Position numbers and translations under genes: made by a program. Of a stretch of 64,000 nt of DNA, positions 29,168 through 38,562 are shown piece after piece (positions within the stretch are counted from its first letter, which is position 1; each line of letters begins with the position of its first letter). The notes beneath the pieces were generated by a model. That model was not told where the DNA came from. It saw only the letters and a list, made by a program, of their open reading frames with translations, and ran no database searches. The stretch is from Cupriavidus sp. 2SB (lineage in GTDB: Bacteria > Pseudomonadota > Gammaproteobacteria > Burkholderiales > Burkholderiaceae), in NCBI RefSeq assembly GCF_005503625.1, contig NZ_SCMX01000002.1:62001-126000 (forward strand), written 5' to 3'.

Positions 29168-31873
29168 ATGCCCCACAATCTCAATAACACTCTCAAAGAA
29201 TTCAAGCTCGCCACGGGCGGCTCCGGCCAGTACTACTCGCTGCCACAGCTCGGAAAGGCCCTGGGCATCAAGATCGAGCGCCTGCCTGTATCGATTCGTC
29301 TGGTCCTGGAGTCGGTGCTGCGCAATTGCGACGGCAAGAAAGTCACCGAGGAACATATCCGCCAGCTTGCCAGCTGGAAGCCCAATGCCGAGCGCGTCGA
29401 CGAGATTCCGTTTGTCGTGGCACGCGTGGTGCTGCAGGACTTCACCGGCGTGCCGCTGCTGGCCGACCTGGCCGCCATGCGCAACGTGGCCGAGAAGATG
29501 GGCAAGAACCCCAAGAAGATCGAGCCGCTCGTGCCGGTGGATCTCGTGGTGGACCACTCGGTGCAGATCGACCATTTCCGCGAGAAGAAGGCGCTCGACC
29601 TGAACATGCAGCTGGAATTCCAGCGCAACAACGAGCGCTACCAGTTCATGAAGTGGGGCATGCAGGCGTTCGACACGTTCGGCGTGGTGCAGCCGGGCTT
29701 CGGCATCGTTCACCAGGTGAACCTCGAATATCTGGCGCGTGGCGTGCATAACCGGGATGGCGTCTACTATCCGGACACGCTCGTCGGCACCGATTCGCAC
29801 ACCACGATGATCAACGGTATCGGTGTGGTGGGCTGGGGTGTAGGCGGCATCGAGGCAGAAGCCGGCATGCTGGGCCAACCGGTCTATTTCCTGACGCCCG
29901 ATGTGGTGGGTGTGGAACTGAAGGGCCGCCTGCGCGAGGGCGTGACCGCCACCGACCTCGTGCTGACAATCACCGAGATGCTGCGCCGCGAGAAGGTCGT
30001 GGGCAAGTTCGTCGAGTTCTTCGGCGAAGGCACGGCCAGCCTGACCACGCCGGACCGCGCCACCATCGGCAACATGGCACCGGAATACGGCGCGACGATG
30101 GGCTTCTTCCCGGTGGACGAGAAGACCATCGACTACTTCCGCGGCACGGGTCGTACCGACGAGGAAATCGCTGCATTCGAAGGTTACTTCCGCGCGCAGC
30201 AGATGTTTGGCGTGCCGAGGGCAGGCGACATCGACTACTCCACGACGCTGACGCTGGACCTGGGCACCGTGGCGCCGTCTCTGGCGGGTCCGAAGCGTCC
30301 GCAGGACCGTATCGAGATCGGACACGTGAAGAGCACGTTTGCGTCGCTGTTCAGCAAGCCGGTGGCCGAGAACGGCTTCAACAAGGACCCGGCCGATCTG
30401 AACAAGGAATACGTCAACGCCGACGGCGTGAAGGTGCATAACGGCGACATCCTGATCGCCGCCATCACGTCGTGCACGAACACATCGAACCCGAGCGTGC
30501 TGCTGGCCGCCGGCCTGCTGGCGAAGAAGGCCGTGGAAGCCGGCCTGAACGTGGCGCCGCATATCAAGACGTCGCTGGCCCCGGGCAGCCGCGTGGTGAC
30601 CGAGTACCTGACGGCCACGGGCCTGCTGCCCTACCTTGAGAAGCTCGGCTTCGGCGTGACCGCCTATGGCTGCACGACGTGCATCGGCAATGCCGGTGAC
30701 CTGACGCCGGCGCTGAACGAATCCATCGTCGACAACGACATCGTGGCTGCCGCCGTGCTCTCGGGCAATCGCAACTTCGAGGCCCGCATCCACCCGAACA
30801 TTCGCGCCAACTTCCTGGCTTCGCCGCCGCTGGTCGTGGCCTACGCCATCGCCGGCAATGTCACGCGCGACCTGATGACCGAACCGGTTGGCAAGGGCCG
30901 TGGCGGCAAGGACATCTGGCTCGGCGACATCTGGCCGACTTCCGAAGAAATCCAGGCACTGCTCAAGTTCGCGCTCGACGCGCAGGTGTTCAAGGGCAAC
31001 TACGAACAGGTCAAGAAACCGAGCAAGCTGTGGGCGAATATCAAGGGGACGAAGGGCCAGGTCTACGATTGGCCGACCTCGACCTACATCGCCGAGCCGC
31101 CGTTCTTCCAGGACTTCACGATCGAGCCCAGCAACGAGGCCGTGACGGTACGTGGCGCGCGTGCACTTGGCGTGTTTGGCGATTCGGTCACGACCGACCA
31201 CATCTCGCCGGCCGGTTCGATCAAGGACACCTCGCCCGCAGGCAAATACCTGCTGGATCATGGCGTGCTCAAGGCTGACTTCAACAGCTATGGTTCGCGC
31301 CGCGGCAACCACGAGGTCATGATGCGCGGCACGTTTGCCAACGTGCGGATCAAGAACCTGATGATCCCGCCGAAGGCCGATGGCTCGCGCGTGGAAGGCG
31401 GCATCACGCTGCACCAGCCCACGGGCGATCAGATGTCGATCTACGATGCCGCGATGAAGTACGTGGCCGAAGGCACGGCGACTGTGGTGTTCGGCGGCGA
31501 GGAGTACGGCACGGGTTCGTCGCGTGACTGGGCAGCCAAGGGCACGCAACTGCTCGGCGTGAAGGCCGTGATCGCGCGCAGCTTCGAACGTATTCACCGC
31601 TCGAACCTCGTGGGCATGGGCGTGTTGCCGCTGCAGTTCAAGGGCAGCGACAGCGTGCAGTCGCTTGGCATCATCGGCAACGAAACCTTCGACGTGGAAG
31701 GTATCGAGGGCGAACTGAAGCCCCAGCAGGACGTGGTGCTCGTGATCCACCGCAGCAATGGCGACACGCAGCGCGTGCCGGTGCTGCTGCGCATCGATAC
31801 GCCGATCGAGGTCGACTACTACAACCATGGCGGGATTCTGCCGTTTGTGCTGCGGCAGTTGCTGGTGGCTTGA
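29168..31873 (+). CDS. acnA: Aconitate hydratase A
   Basis: AcnA isomerises citrate to isocitrate through cis-aconitate. At 901 residues it has the AcnA/IRP length. The [4Fe-4S] ligands are C436 in [10 protein letters not shown] and C502 and C505 in YGCTTCIGN. The substrate motifs [22 protein letters not shown] and [13 protein letters not shown] are present, as is the swivel domain [15 protein letters not shown]. The start follows GGAG by 7 bases. A REP-like palindrome follows the gene. Confidence 0.98.
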   Translation: MPHNLNNTLKEFKLATGGSGQYYSLPQLGKALGIKIERLPVSIRLVLESVLRNCDGKKVTEEHIRQLASWKPNAERVDEIPFVVARVVLQDFTGVPLLADLAAMRNVAEKMGKNPKKIEPLVPVDLVVDHSVQIDHFREKKALDLNMQLEFQRNNERYQFMKWGMQAFDTFGVVQPGFGIVHQVNLEYLARGVHNRDGVYYPDTLVGTDSHTTMINGIGVVGWGVGGIEAEAGMLGQPVYFLTPDVVGVELKGRLREGVTATDLVLTITEMLRREKVVGKFVEFFGEGTASLTTPDRATIGNMAPEYGATMGFFPVDEKTIDYFRGTGRTDEEIAAFEGYFRAQQMFGVPRAGDIDYSTTLTLDLGTVAPSLAGPKRPQDRIEIGHVKSTFASLFSKPVAENGFNKDPADLNKEYVNADGVKVHNGDILIAAITSCTNTSNPSVLLAAGLLAKKAVEAGLNVAPHIKTSLAPGSRVVTEYLTATGLLPYLEKLGFGVTAYGCTTCIGNAGDLTPALNESIVDNDIVAAAVLSGNRNFEARIHPNIRANFLASPPLVVAYAIAGNVTRDLMTEPVGKGRGGKDIWLGDIWPTSEEIQALLKFALDAQVFKGNYEQVKKPSKLWANIKGTKGQVYDWPTSTYIAEPPFFQDFTIEPSNEAVTVRGARALGVFGDSVTTDHISPAGSIKDTSPAGKYLLDHGVLKADFNSYGSRRGNHEVMMRGTFANVRIKNLMIPPKADGSRVEGGITLHQPTGDQMSIYDAAMKYVAEGTATVVFGGEEYGTGSSRDWAAKGTQLLGVKAVIARSFERIHRSNLVGMGVLPLQFKGSDSVQSLGIIGNETFDVEGIEGELKPQQDVVLVIHRSNGDTQRVPVLLRIDTPIEVDYYNHGGILPFVLRQLLVA

Positions 31874-31885
31874 TGTTTGGTTGTT

Positions 31886-31915
31886 CTCCCCTCTCCCGCG
31901 TGCGGGAGAGGGGAG
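31886..31915. repeat. REP-like palindrome, copy 3
   Basis: Arms CTCCCCTCTCCCGC and GCGGGAGAGGGGAG with a two-base centre, 13 bp past the acnA stop. It is the same family as copy 1 and is also followed by CAAAC. Confidence 0.85.
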
Positions 31916-32057
31916 CAAACCCGCAGCACCCTCACAAAACCCTTCCGGGTAATCCCCACCCTCCCCCGTAAGTTCTGCGCAAGCCTGCCCTGCCAGACTC
32001 GTCTCCACGCTTTGCAGCGTTACCTATACCTACAGAATCACAGTTTGGAGACAAATC

Positions 32058-32201
32058 ATGGTCAAGATCCTGATCGCTTTCATCGTTGTAGCTGGCGCAT
32101 GCCTGTACCTGCTCACCAAGGGCGGCGGCGAGGTATCGATGGCGGGCGAATCGCACACCACTGAATCCCACGCCCCGGCCGCCCCGGCTGCACAGAAGTA
32201 A
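32058..32201 (+). CDS. Small single-span membrane protein of unknown function
   Basis: A 47-residue protein. A hydrophobic segment, KILIAFIVVAGACLYLL (residues about 3-19), is followed by a polar tail with GESHTTESHAPAAPAAQK. A clear ribosome site, TTTGGAG, lies 8 bases before the ATG. The Cys in the helix has no good lipobox context. I do not recognise the family. The strong translation signal and C/G at most third positions support a real gene. Confidence 0.72.
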   Translation: MVKILIAFIVVAGACLYLLTKGGGEVSMAGESHTTESHAPAAPAAQK

Positions 32202-32255
32202 TCCACAAGGCAAGGGTTCGCCAGCACTGCGCCTGTCAACGCAGCGAGTAGAATA

Positions 32256-32274
32256 CCGTTTTACGTAAAAACGG
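32256..32274. promoter_or_regulatory. Inverted repeat upstream of the DUF2863 gene
   Basis: CCGTTTTACGTAAAAACGG has perfect 7-bp arms around ACGTA and ends 12 bases before the ATG of the next gene. It may be an operator or a leader hairpin covering the start. Confidence 0.35.
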
Positions 32275-32286
32275 ACGTCTTCACCT

Positions 32287-33489
32287 ATGGCAGGTTTTCG
32301 CCCCAAGTCTTCTTCCCGACTCTCGCCCGATGCCGAGCGGCTCGTGGCCGACGCGCTCGCCCTGGATGCATCGGGCAGCCGCATGGAGGATGGGTACTGG
32401 GAGCGGCGGCTGTCGCAGCGGCTTCACCGCCTGCTGAAAAACGGCAGCCAGACCGCGCTCGACGCGGCTCTCGAACACCTGTTCAAGCACAACGCCGATG
32501 CGTCCGACGTGCTTGCCGAACAGGCCGAGACGCTGGCGGAATCCGCCACGGTCGAGATCGATGGCGTCAAGCACGATGCCCTGCTGATCGCCGCGCCGAT
32601 CCTGGCTCACACGCGCTACGCCATTCCTTCGGGTGCATTGAAGCCCGAACTGGCGCAGACGCTGGCTGTTCACCTGCAGGCGCACGTCCTGGCCAAGGAC
32701 ACGCAGGTGGCGCTGTCCCCCTATCTCTACAGCATCGACCAACTGCCGCGCAGCCATAGCGACACGTTTGCGCTCACGCACAAGCTGGCCTCGGCGGCCA
32801 TGGCCGGCGTCGTACCCAAGGTCGATCTGAAGGACCTGCCCGAAACGGCACCGATCCTGGCCGATCCGCGTTACCTGCTGGCCGTGGTGGTGGCGCCGCA
32901 TGAAGGCGCGCTGTTCCGCTGGCAGGAAGATGCCAAGGAACATCACGCCGAGCGCTCGGTCTGCCTTGAACAATGGCGCCAGCAGGTACAGCCCACCGTG
33001 GCCGTGCTGCTGCCGGGCTGCGAATTCGAACTGCTGCTGCCCGATGCCTTCTTCCTGTCATGCCGCGAATCGGACAAGAGCATCCGTCCGCTGACGGTGC
33101 GCGCCGCAGTGAACTACCTCTGCGGCACGCTCGACGTTCCGGCTGGCCAGCTTTCCGCCGTGGTGGCAGGTTTCGGCGAGGAAGTGGTCGAGGAATACCG
33201 CGTCGGTTTCACCATGCGCGGCGAGAAGGATGTGATCTACGGCATCGTCTGGCCAGTCTATGGCCGCGAGTCCGGCGAGGTCGATGCCGAGGAAAAGGGT
33301 AACCCCGTCGAGCAGATCTGCGAGGAACTGCGCAACGCGGGTGTGGAAGACATCTTCCGCCACGCCGCGCTGTTCGATCCCGAGTATTGCGAGGATTGCG
33401 GTACGCCGCTCTACGCAGACCGCTCGGGCGAGATTGTGCATGCCGAGTTGCCGGAAGACGCGCCGACGCAGCAGCCGCTGTTTCATTGA
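32287..33489 (+). CDS. DUF2863 family protein
   Basis: A 400-residue cytoplasmic protein that matches my recollection of the betaproteobacterial DUF2863 family in its opening (FRPKSSSRLSPDAERLVADAL) and length. No signal peptide or membrane span is seen. The C-terminus has a CxxC pair (YCEDCGTPLY), a possible metal site. The function is unknown. It stands alone between a small membrane-protein gene and a convergent methyltransferase gene, with a REP-like repeat at the convergence. Confidence 0.85.
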   Translation: MAGFRPKSSSRLSPDAERLVADALALDASGSRMEDGYWERRLSQRLHRLLKNGSQTALDAALEHLFKHNADASDVLAEQAETLAESATVEIDGVKHDALLIAAPILAHTRYAIPSGALKPELAQTLAVHLQAHVLAKDTQVALSPYLYSIDQLPRSHSDTFALTHKLASAAMAGVVPKVDLKDLPETAPILADPRYLLAVVVAPHEGALFRWQEDAKEHHAERSVCLEQWRQQVQPTVAVLLPGCEFELLLPDAFFLSCRESDKSIRPLTVRAAVNYLCGTLDVPAGQLSAVVAGFGEEVVEEYRVGFTMRGEKDVIYGIVWPVYGRESGEVDAEEKGNPVEQICEELRNAGVEDIFRHAALFDPEYCEDCGTPLYADRSGEIVHAELPEDAPTQQPLFH

Positions 33490-33512
33490 GGCACGCTCGC
33501 CTCTTTGTTTTG

Positions 33513-33542
33513 CTCCCCTCTCCCGCAACGCGGGAGAGGGGA
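33513..33542. repeat. REP-like palindrome, copy 4
   Basis: Arms CTCCCCTCTCCCGC and GCGGGAGAGGGG with a two-base centre. It lies between two convergent genes, 24 bp and 21 bp from their stops, where it could end transcripts from both sides. Confidence 0.85.
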
Positions 33543-33562
33543 ACGTCTAGCGGGAAATCAAG

Positions 33563-34231
33563 CTACTCCCGCACGCTCACACATCTCCACAGCTCATGCC
33601 CTGACGCCCCGTACTTGCGTTCGAACGGCGTCATCGGTGTTTCCGGCTGCCACACCGCCGTCTGCGTCGGACGTCCCACCATCGACAACGCCGCGGCGAA
33701 TTCGTCGATGTAAATCTTCCAGTTGCTCCGACATTCGAGATAGTCGCCGCACGCTGCCAGCGCCGGAAACACGGCATGGCCCTGCCAACGCCGCGACAGG
33801 TGGCCGATCTTGGGCCAAGGGTTCGGATACAGCACATAGTGGCGCTTCACGGGCACCTTGCCATCCTGCAGCAAGCGCCAGAAATCAACGAGATCGGCGC
33901 GCGCCCAGTGGAAATTGCCGGGCATCTCCGCTTCCCACCAATCCTTGCCGGCGGTCAGACGCTTTTCCGACTGGTCGATCCCGATCACATAGTGATCAGG
34001 AAACGTGGTCGCCAATCGCAGCGTACTCTCTCCCACTCCACATCCCGCATCGATGATCAGCGGCTGGCCGCCAGCGCGCTGCCAGGCGTCGATGGCGATA
34101 TCGAACGCGCGTTGGGTCGGAAAGCCGATCGGCTTGCGGAACGGCTCATCCAGGTGACGCTGCAGCAGCGTGGCGAGATGATCGTGGATGCCGGTCTGGG
34201 CCGACAGGACAGTGCGGGAATTGGCGAACAT
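33563..34231 (-). CDS. TrmB-like SAM-dependent methyltransferase
   Basis: A 222-residue class I methyltransferase from MFANSRTVLSA. The SAM motif IDAGCGVGESTLRLA and the following VIGIDQSEKRL match the tRNA (guanine-N7) methyltransferase family, as does LYPNPWPKIGHLSRRW, the equivalent of TrmB PDPWPKxxHxKRR. The charged Lys/His residues of that loop are partly changed (KIGHLSRRW), so it may be a paralogue with another substrate, and a separate trmB may exist elsewhere. A -10-like TACAAT lies 9 bases upstream of this ATG, which would give an almost leaderless mRNA unless an upstream start is used. Confidence 0.85.
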   Translation of the reverse strand: MFANSRTVLSAQTGIHDHLATLLQRHLDEPFRKPIGFPTQRAFDIAIDAWQRAGGQPLIIDAGCGVGESTLRLATTFPDHYVIGIDQSEKRLTAGKDWWEAEMPGNFHWARADLVDFWRLLQDGKVPVKRHYVLYPNPWPKIGHLSRRWQGHAVFPALAACGDYLECRSNWKIYIDEFAAALSMVGRPTQTAVWQPETPMTPFERKYGASGHELWRCVSVRE

Positions 34232-34337
34232 GGGCGCGATTGTACCGGCATGCCCCAGCATGTATCGGACATGGAAGGTCATTTGGCGGCACAATAACGG
34301 CCAATCCGCGCCCACCAACGTACGAGGAGTCCCGTCC

Positions 34338-35933
34338 ATGATCCAACGCATCCGCCGCACGCTGCTGAAAGCCTCGCTATCCCTCGTGCTCGGCGCCAGC
34401 GCGTTGACGCTGCTGCCCGCCAACGTTGCTCATGCTGAAGACCTGCGTATCGGTCTGGCCGCCGACGTGACTTCGATGGACCCGCACTGGAACAACGCGG
34501 GCCCGAACAACGCCATCGCGCTGCACGTTTTTGAATCGCTCGTGTTCATGGACAAGAACGCGCGCTACATCCCCGGCCTGGCGCTCTCGTGGAAGCCCAT
34601 CAATGCCATTACGTGGGAAATCAAGCTGCGTCCCAATGTGAAATGGCATGACGGTACGCCGTTCACGAGCGAGGACGTCAAGGCATCGCTCGAACGTCCC
34701 GAAAAACTGACCAACGCACCGGGCTCGTTCACGAGCTACACCAAGCCGATCGCCCGCATCGACACGCCCGACGCGCTGACCGTGCGGCTGACCATGAGCG
34801 TGCCGAACTACGCCAACCTCGCCAACGACCTGAACAGCGTACCGATCATGCCGAAGAAGATCGCGGCCACGCTAACGCAGGCCGATTTCGATTCGGGCAA
34901 GGCAATGATCGGCACAGGCCCGTACAAGTTCGTCCGATTCGCGCGCGGCCAGGAAATCGTGATGACGAAGAACCCCGACTACTGGGGACCGAAGCCCGTA
35001 TTCGACCGCGCCATCTTCCGCATCCTGACCGATAACGGTGCGCGTACTGCGGCACTGCTGGCTGGCGACGTGGACGTGATCGAGACCATCCCGGCTGCGG
35101 ACGTGGCGAAGCTCAAGCAGAATCCGAAATTCAAGATCGAGCAGACCGTGTCATGGCGCACCATCTTCTGGCAGATGGACCAGTCGCGCGACAACCCGCC
35201 GTTCGTCACCGACAAGTCCGGCAAGCCGCTCGGCAAGAATCCGTTCACGGATGCTCGCGTGCGTGCCGCCATCAGCAAAGCGATCAACCGTGACGCCATT
35301 GTCAGCCGCATCATGGAAGGGCTGGCCGTACCGGCCTCGTCGATTGTCTCGCCGCCGATCTTCGGCCACCCGGGCACCAAGCCGGATGCCTACGACCCCG
35401 AAGGCGCCAAGAAGTTGCTGGCCCAGGCCGGCTATCCGGATGGTTTCGGACTCACGCTGCACGCCACCAACAATCGCTACCTGAACGATGCACAGGTGGC
35501 CCAGGCCACGGCGGGCATGCTGACGCGCATCGGCATCCAGACCAAGGTGGAAACGCTGCCCGTGGCCGCGTACTTCACGCGTGCACGGCAAGGCGATTTC
35601 GCATTCGAAATGCTCGGCTGGGGCTCGGCTGCCGCCGACGTGGCACTGCGTTCGATCACTGGCACGCCGAACCCGAAGACCGGCTATGGCACGTGGAACT
35701 GGGGCAAGTACAGCAATCCGAAGCTCGATCCGCTGATCGAGAAATCGCTGACGACGGTATCGAGCGAGAAAGACCGCGAGCAGAACGCCCGCGTGGCCGC
35801 GAAGTTCGCACTGGATGACCACGCGATCATTCCGTCGCACAGCCAGCTGGCGATGTGGGCGATGCGCAAGGGCATCAAGTATGAGGCGCGAACGGATGAA
35901 TGGTCGTTGGCGCAGTTTTTTGGGAAAGAGTGA
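34338..35933 (+). CDS. ABC transporter substrate-binding protein, dipeptide/oligopeptide/nickel family (SBP_bac_5)
   Basis: A 531-residue periplasmic binding protein. The signal peptide is residues 1-32 (LLKASLSLVLGASALTLLP, cut near HAE). The mature protein starts DLRIGLAADVTSMDPHWNN and has the family blocks LRPNVKWHDGTPFTSEDVKASLERP and the C-terminal DDHAIIPSHSQLAMWAMRKG. GAGGAG precedes the ATG. No permease or ATPase genes are adjacent, so it must work with a transporter encoded elsewhere. The substrate is not predictable. Confidence 0.94.
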   Translation: MIQRIRRTLLKASLSLVLGASALTLLPANVAHAEDLRIGLAADVTSMDPHWNNAGPNNAIALHVFESLVFMDKNARYIPGLALSWKPINAITWEIKLRPNVKWHDGTPFTSEDVKASLERPEKLTNAPGSFTSYTKPIARIDTPDALTVRLTMSVPNYANLANDLNSVPIMPKKIAATLTQADFDSGKAMIGTGPYKFVRFARGQEIVMTKNPDYWGPKPVFDRAIFRILTDNGARTAALLAGDVDVIETIPAADVAKLKQNPKFKIEQTVSWRTIFWQMDQSRDNPPFVTDKSGKPLGKNPFTDARVRAAISKAINRDAIVSRIMEGLAVPASSIVSPPIFGHPGTKPDAYDPEGAKKLLAQAGYPDGFGLTLHATNNRYLNDAQVAQATAGMLTRIGIQTKVETLPVAAYFTRARQGDFAFEMLGWGSAAADVALRSITGTPNPKTGYGTWNWGKYSNPKLDPLIEKSLTTVSSEKDREQNARVAAKFALDDHAIIPSHSQLAMWAMRKGIKYEARTDEWSLAQFFGKE

Positions 35934-35965
35934 GTCGAGGGCCTGACGCTCCCCGCTTGTTTGTT

Positions 35966-36088
35966 CCCCTCTCCCGCAAGGCGGGAGAGGGGTTAGGGGT
36001 GAGGGCCAGCGGTTCAAATTGCGATCCGTCACGGATTGCACCGCCTGCCCTCACCCCCGCCCCTCTCCCACTTCGCGGGAGAGGGGAG
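35966..36088. repeat. Composite nested REP-like element, copy 5 (paired)
   Basis: Mirror-image stem-loops at 35966-35992 and 36060-36086 enclose an inner inverted repeat, GGGGTGAGGGC (35996-36006) with its complement (36047-36057), and a centre containing GGTTCAAATTGCGATC (36011-36026). It has the same architecture and centre as the element at 13700-13822. It lies between two convergent genes. Confidence 0.85.
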
Positions 36089-36114
36089 CAAGTCAAAACA
36101 AGCCAGCGGTGACC

Positions 36115-37035
36115 TCAAATCACCAACCTCTCCTCCTGCCGAGCATTCGCCGCACGCAGTTTCTTCACCCAGTCTTTCGCCGGCAGCTTCGTCGCCGTCT
36201 CGACGATTTCCGCGCGCGCTTCCAGCGTTTCCCATGACACGTCGATGGCCGGACCGTTGAAGGCCAGCGCGATGACGTTGCCGTCGTGCACTTCCGGAAA
36301 CACCAGCACACGATTGTCGAAGGCATCGCAGATGCGCTCGATGTTTTTCGGGAAGCTGTCGTGGTCACCGAACAGGTTGATCGTCATCACGCCCGGTGCT
36401 TTCAGCACACGGCGGCAGGCGCGGTAGAACGCCGTGGTGTCGAGCACGGGGCCGCGTGCCGTGGCGTCGTAAAGATCCACCTGCAGCGCATCCAGCGCGG
36501 CGGTCTGCGCGCCATCCATGACGTAGTCCCACGCATCCTGCTCGCGCACGGTCAATCGTGCGTCGTCGTCGCGCAGGCCGAACATGCTGCGTCCGGCGAC
36601 GATCACTGCCGGGTTCAGTTCCACTGCCGTGACTTTCGCTTTCGCGAAATGCCGATAGCAGAACTTGGTCAGTGCAGCGGCGCCGAGGCCGAGCTGCGCC
36701 ACGTGGAAGCCTTCGGTTGCGGGCGACAGGAACAGCAGCCACGCCATCATCTGCTGTGCGTATTCGAGTTCGATGGCGTCGGGCTTGCGCAGACGCATGG
36801 CGCCCTGCACCCACTCGGTCCCGAAATGGAGATAGCGCACGCCATCCATTTCCGAGAAGGTCACGGGAGCGAAGCGCGGCGTCATGCGGCGCTCGTCAGT
36901 GCGGTCCGTGGGATCGGATTCCTCATGGAAATCGTTCGCACGATCAGCACGATGGGGGCGGGAGGATTTGCGTTCGCCGCGCGCGGGGCGGCGCGAGGCC
37001 ACGGCCTCGATCGATTTGCGTTTCAGAAGCGTCAT
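36115..37035 (-). CDS. Spermidine-synthase-like methyltransferase-fold protein
   Basis: A 306-residue protein. Its first 70 residues are basic and polar. The rest is a SpeE-like Rossmann domain: YLHFGTEWVQGAMRLRKP, VAQLGLGAAALTKFCYRHF (the AdoMet-type loop), VTAVELNPAVI, LQVDLYDATARGPV. The polyamine-synthase catalytic GGGDG and DSSDP motifs are not conserved as such, so true spermidine synthase activity is doubtful. The start at MTLLKRK is chosen; an ATG at 37068 that overlaps the stop of the upstream TPR gene (ATGA) is a real alternative. Confidence 0.82.
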   Translation of the reverse strand: MTLLKRKSIEAVASRRPARGERKSSRPHRADRANDFHEESDPTDRTDERRMTPRFAPVTFSEMDGVRYLHFGTEWVQGAMRLRKPDAIELEYAQQMMAWLLFLSPATEGFHVAQLGLGAAALTKFCYRHFAKAKVTAVELNPAVIVAGRSMFGLRDDDARLTVREQDAWDYVMDGAQTAALDALQVDLYDATARGPVLDTTAFYRACRRVLKAPGVMTINLFGDHDSFPKNIERICDAFDNRVLVFPEVHDGNVIALAFNGPAIDVSWETLEARAEIVETATKLPAKDWVKKLRAANARQEERLVI

Positions 37036-37064
37036 AGAACAAAAGAGTGCGCCAATGGCGCGGA

Positions 37065-37835
37065 TCATTGGCCCAGCGCGACCTGGGCGCGCTGCAGCCA
37101 TTCGCGATTGTGTTCGCGGGCATGACGCGGCCAGTGGCGCGCGTCGTGGACGATTTCGGTATAGAGCGCCTTGGCGCGCTCGCGATCCGCCGCATCGGGC
37201 TGCTGCGCCAGCCAGTCCGCAAACAGGCAACGTGCCGCCACGTCGCTGGCGTTAGTGAGCGCCCGCTCGAACGCGTCGCGCGTACCCGGCGCGCCCACGG
37301 CAGCTAGCGCGCGGGCATACATCAGCGACGGATCGGACTGGTTCGCAGCCTGCGGATTGGCCGCGAACAACCGCTCCAGCGTGGCCTGAGCATCGGCAGG
37401 ACGGTTCGTGGCCAGTTGCGCGCGCGCCAGCCCTTCCAGCAGCGCCGGATCGGAAGCGAATGGCCCATTGGCCGCCGCCTGATAGTGCTCCAGCGCCTCG
37501 GGCGCATTACCGGCATCAAGTAGCGCGGCACCCAGGCGCATACGGTGATCGACAGTCGGCGCGCGGTCGAACGCATCGCGCGCTTCCCGCACGGCCCGGT
37601 TCGGATCGACGATCTGCTTGATCGCCCGAGAGGCCGCTCGCGCGCCGCGCGTCTGGCGCAGGCTGGGCAGGTAGATGGCGAAGAAATAGACGATGCTGCC
37701 CAGTCCCGGGAAGATAAACAGCAACAGCAGCCAGTACATGTTCTGGTGGGTACGGACAGCATGCACGGCGAAAAAGATCGCCACGATGACGTGCAGGCCG
37801 ATGCCGCCAATTCCAAGATTCCCGAGATTCAACAT
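37065..37835 (-). CDS. Membrane-anchored tetratricopeptide-repeat protein
   Basis: A 256-residue protein. Two N-terminal membrane helices (GIGLHVIVAIFFAVHAV and MYWLLLLFIFPGLGSIVYFF) resemble the N-terminal domain found in cardiolipin-synthase-like proteins. They are followed by about four TPR-like helix pairs (residues 90-245, e.g. HRMRLGAALLDAGNAPEALEHY and PALLEGLARAQLATNRPADA). It probably acts as an inner-membrane scaffold facing the cytoplasm. Its stop overlaps a possible ATG of the downstream SpeE-like gene. The specific partner is unknown. Confidence 0.85.
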   Translation of the reverse strand: MLNLGNLGIGGIGLHVIVAIFFAVHAVRTHQNMYWLLLLFIFPGLGSIVYFFAIYLPSLRQTRGARAASRAIKQIVDPNRAVREARDAFDRAPTVDHRMRLGAALLDAGNAPEALEHYQAAANGPFASDPALLEGLARAQLATNRPADAQATLERLFAANPQAANQSDPSLMYARALAAVGAPGTRDAFERALTNASDVAARCLFADWLAQQPDAADRERAKALYTEIVHDARHWPRHAREHNREWLQRAQVALGQ

Positions 37836-38002
37836 ATTCAGTGAAGCCCTTCGAGGTTGCAGTAAAGGTCAGACATGGCCGCGATTGTGACAGATGCGGC
37901 CGGGAATCCGGTAAGACCCCGGTACGCCCCTTAAGTTTTCGCACGACCGGCCGATGAAGATGAGGGCTCTCCCTTCATCGCCCTTCGATTGGAAAAAGAA
38001 GA

Positions 38003-38494
38003 ATGACATCAATCAACAGCATTGCCCCGCGTATCGCCGTTGCCAGTGACGCGACGGTCACCAACACGCATCGCTTCACCCAGACAGCGGACGAAACGAC
38101 AACCCAGACCACGGAAGACCAGGCCACCTCGGCTGTATCGTCCAGTACCGAAACTAGCGACAAGAGCCGCATCGAGGGCCCAGCCGGCGTGGGAAAGGGC
38201 GGTGGTGCCGGCGGCGCCGAAAGCAGTTCGGATGACAGCGAATCGGTGGTCATCCAGACGCTGAAGGAACAGATCGAAGCGCTCCAGAAACAACTGGCCG
38301 CGCAGACTGCGCAACTCCAGGCCGCACAGGACGCGCCCACCGACGACCGGACCAAGGCTACTACCGTCGCCACCCTGCAAGCCGGCGTGACGTCCACGCA
38401 GGCCGCACTGTCCGCCGCCATGTCCAAGCTGGCCGCTGCCTATCAGGAACAGTCAGGCTCCAGCACGGGCAACATCGTCCATACGACGGCCTGA
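38003..38494 (+). CDS. Coiled-coil protein, possibly FlxA-like
   Basis: A 163-residue soluble protein, rich in Ser, Thr, Ala and Gln. After a disordered first half with a Gly-rich patch (VGKGGGAGGAESSSDD), residues 83-108 form a heptad pattern (IQTLKEQIEALQKQLAAQTA), as in FlxA-like proteins, and a second helix follows at 130-150. There is no signal peptide. A good ribosome site AAGAAG precedes the ATG. FlxA-like is a pattern-based guess, and the function is unknown. It stands alone and converges on the downstream glycosylase gene. Confidence 0.72.
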   Translation: MTSINSIAPRIAVASDATVTNTHRFTQTADETTTQTTEDQATSAVSSSTETSDKSRIEGPAGVGKGGGAGGAESSSDDSESVVIQTLKEQIEALQKQLAAQTAQLQAAQDAPTDDRTKATTVATLQAGVTSTQAALSAAMSKLAAAYQEQSGSSTGNIVHTTA

Positions 38495-38523
38495 ACGGCC
38501 GGATTCTGGAAGGGAAGCCTGCT

Positions 38524-38546
38524 CCGCCGGCATTTGCTGCCGGCGG
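38524..38546. terminator. Hairpin between convergent genes
   Basis: CCGCCGGCA (38524-38532) pairs with TGCCGGCGG (38538-38546) around a 5-base loop, midway between the stops of the coiled-coil gene and the glycosylase gene. There are no T-runs. It may end transcription from both sides. Confidence 0.45.
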
Positions 38547-38562
38547 CGCGCACGCTCACCTC

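Noticed and set aside
37066..37230. A longer start for the SpeE-like gene reaching into the TPR gene.
   Set aside because: The added segment is a shadow of the TPR gene. Only the ATG at 37068 that overlaps its stop remains a possible alternative.
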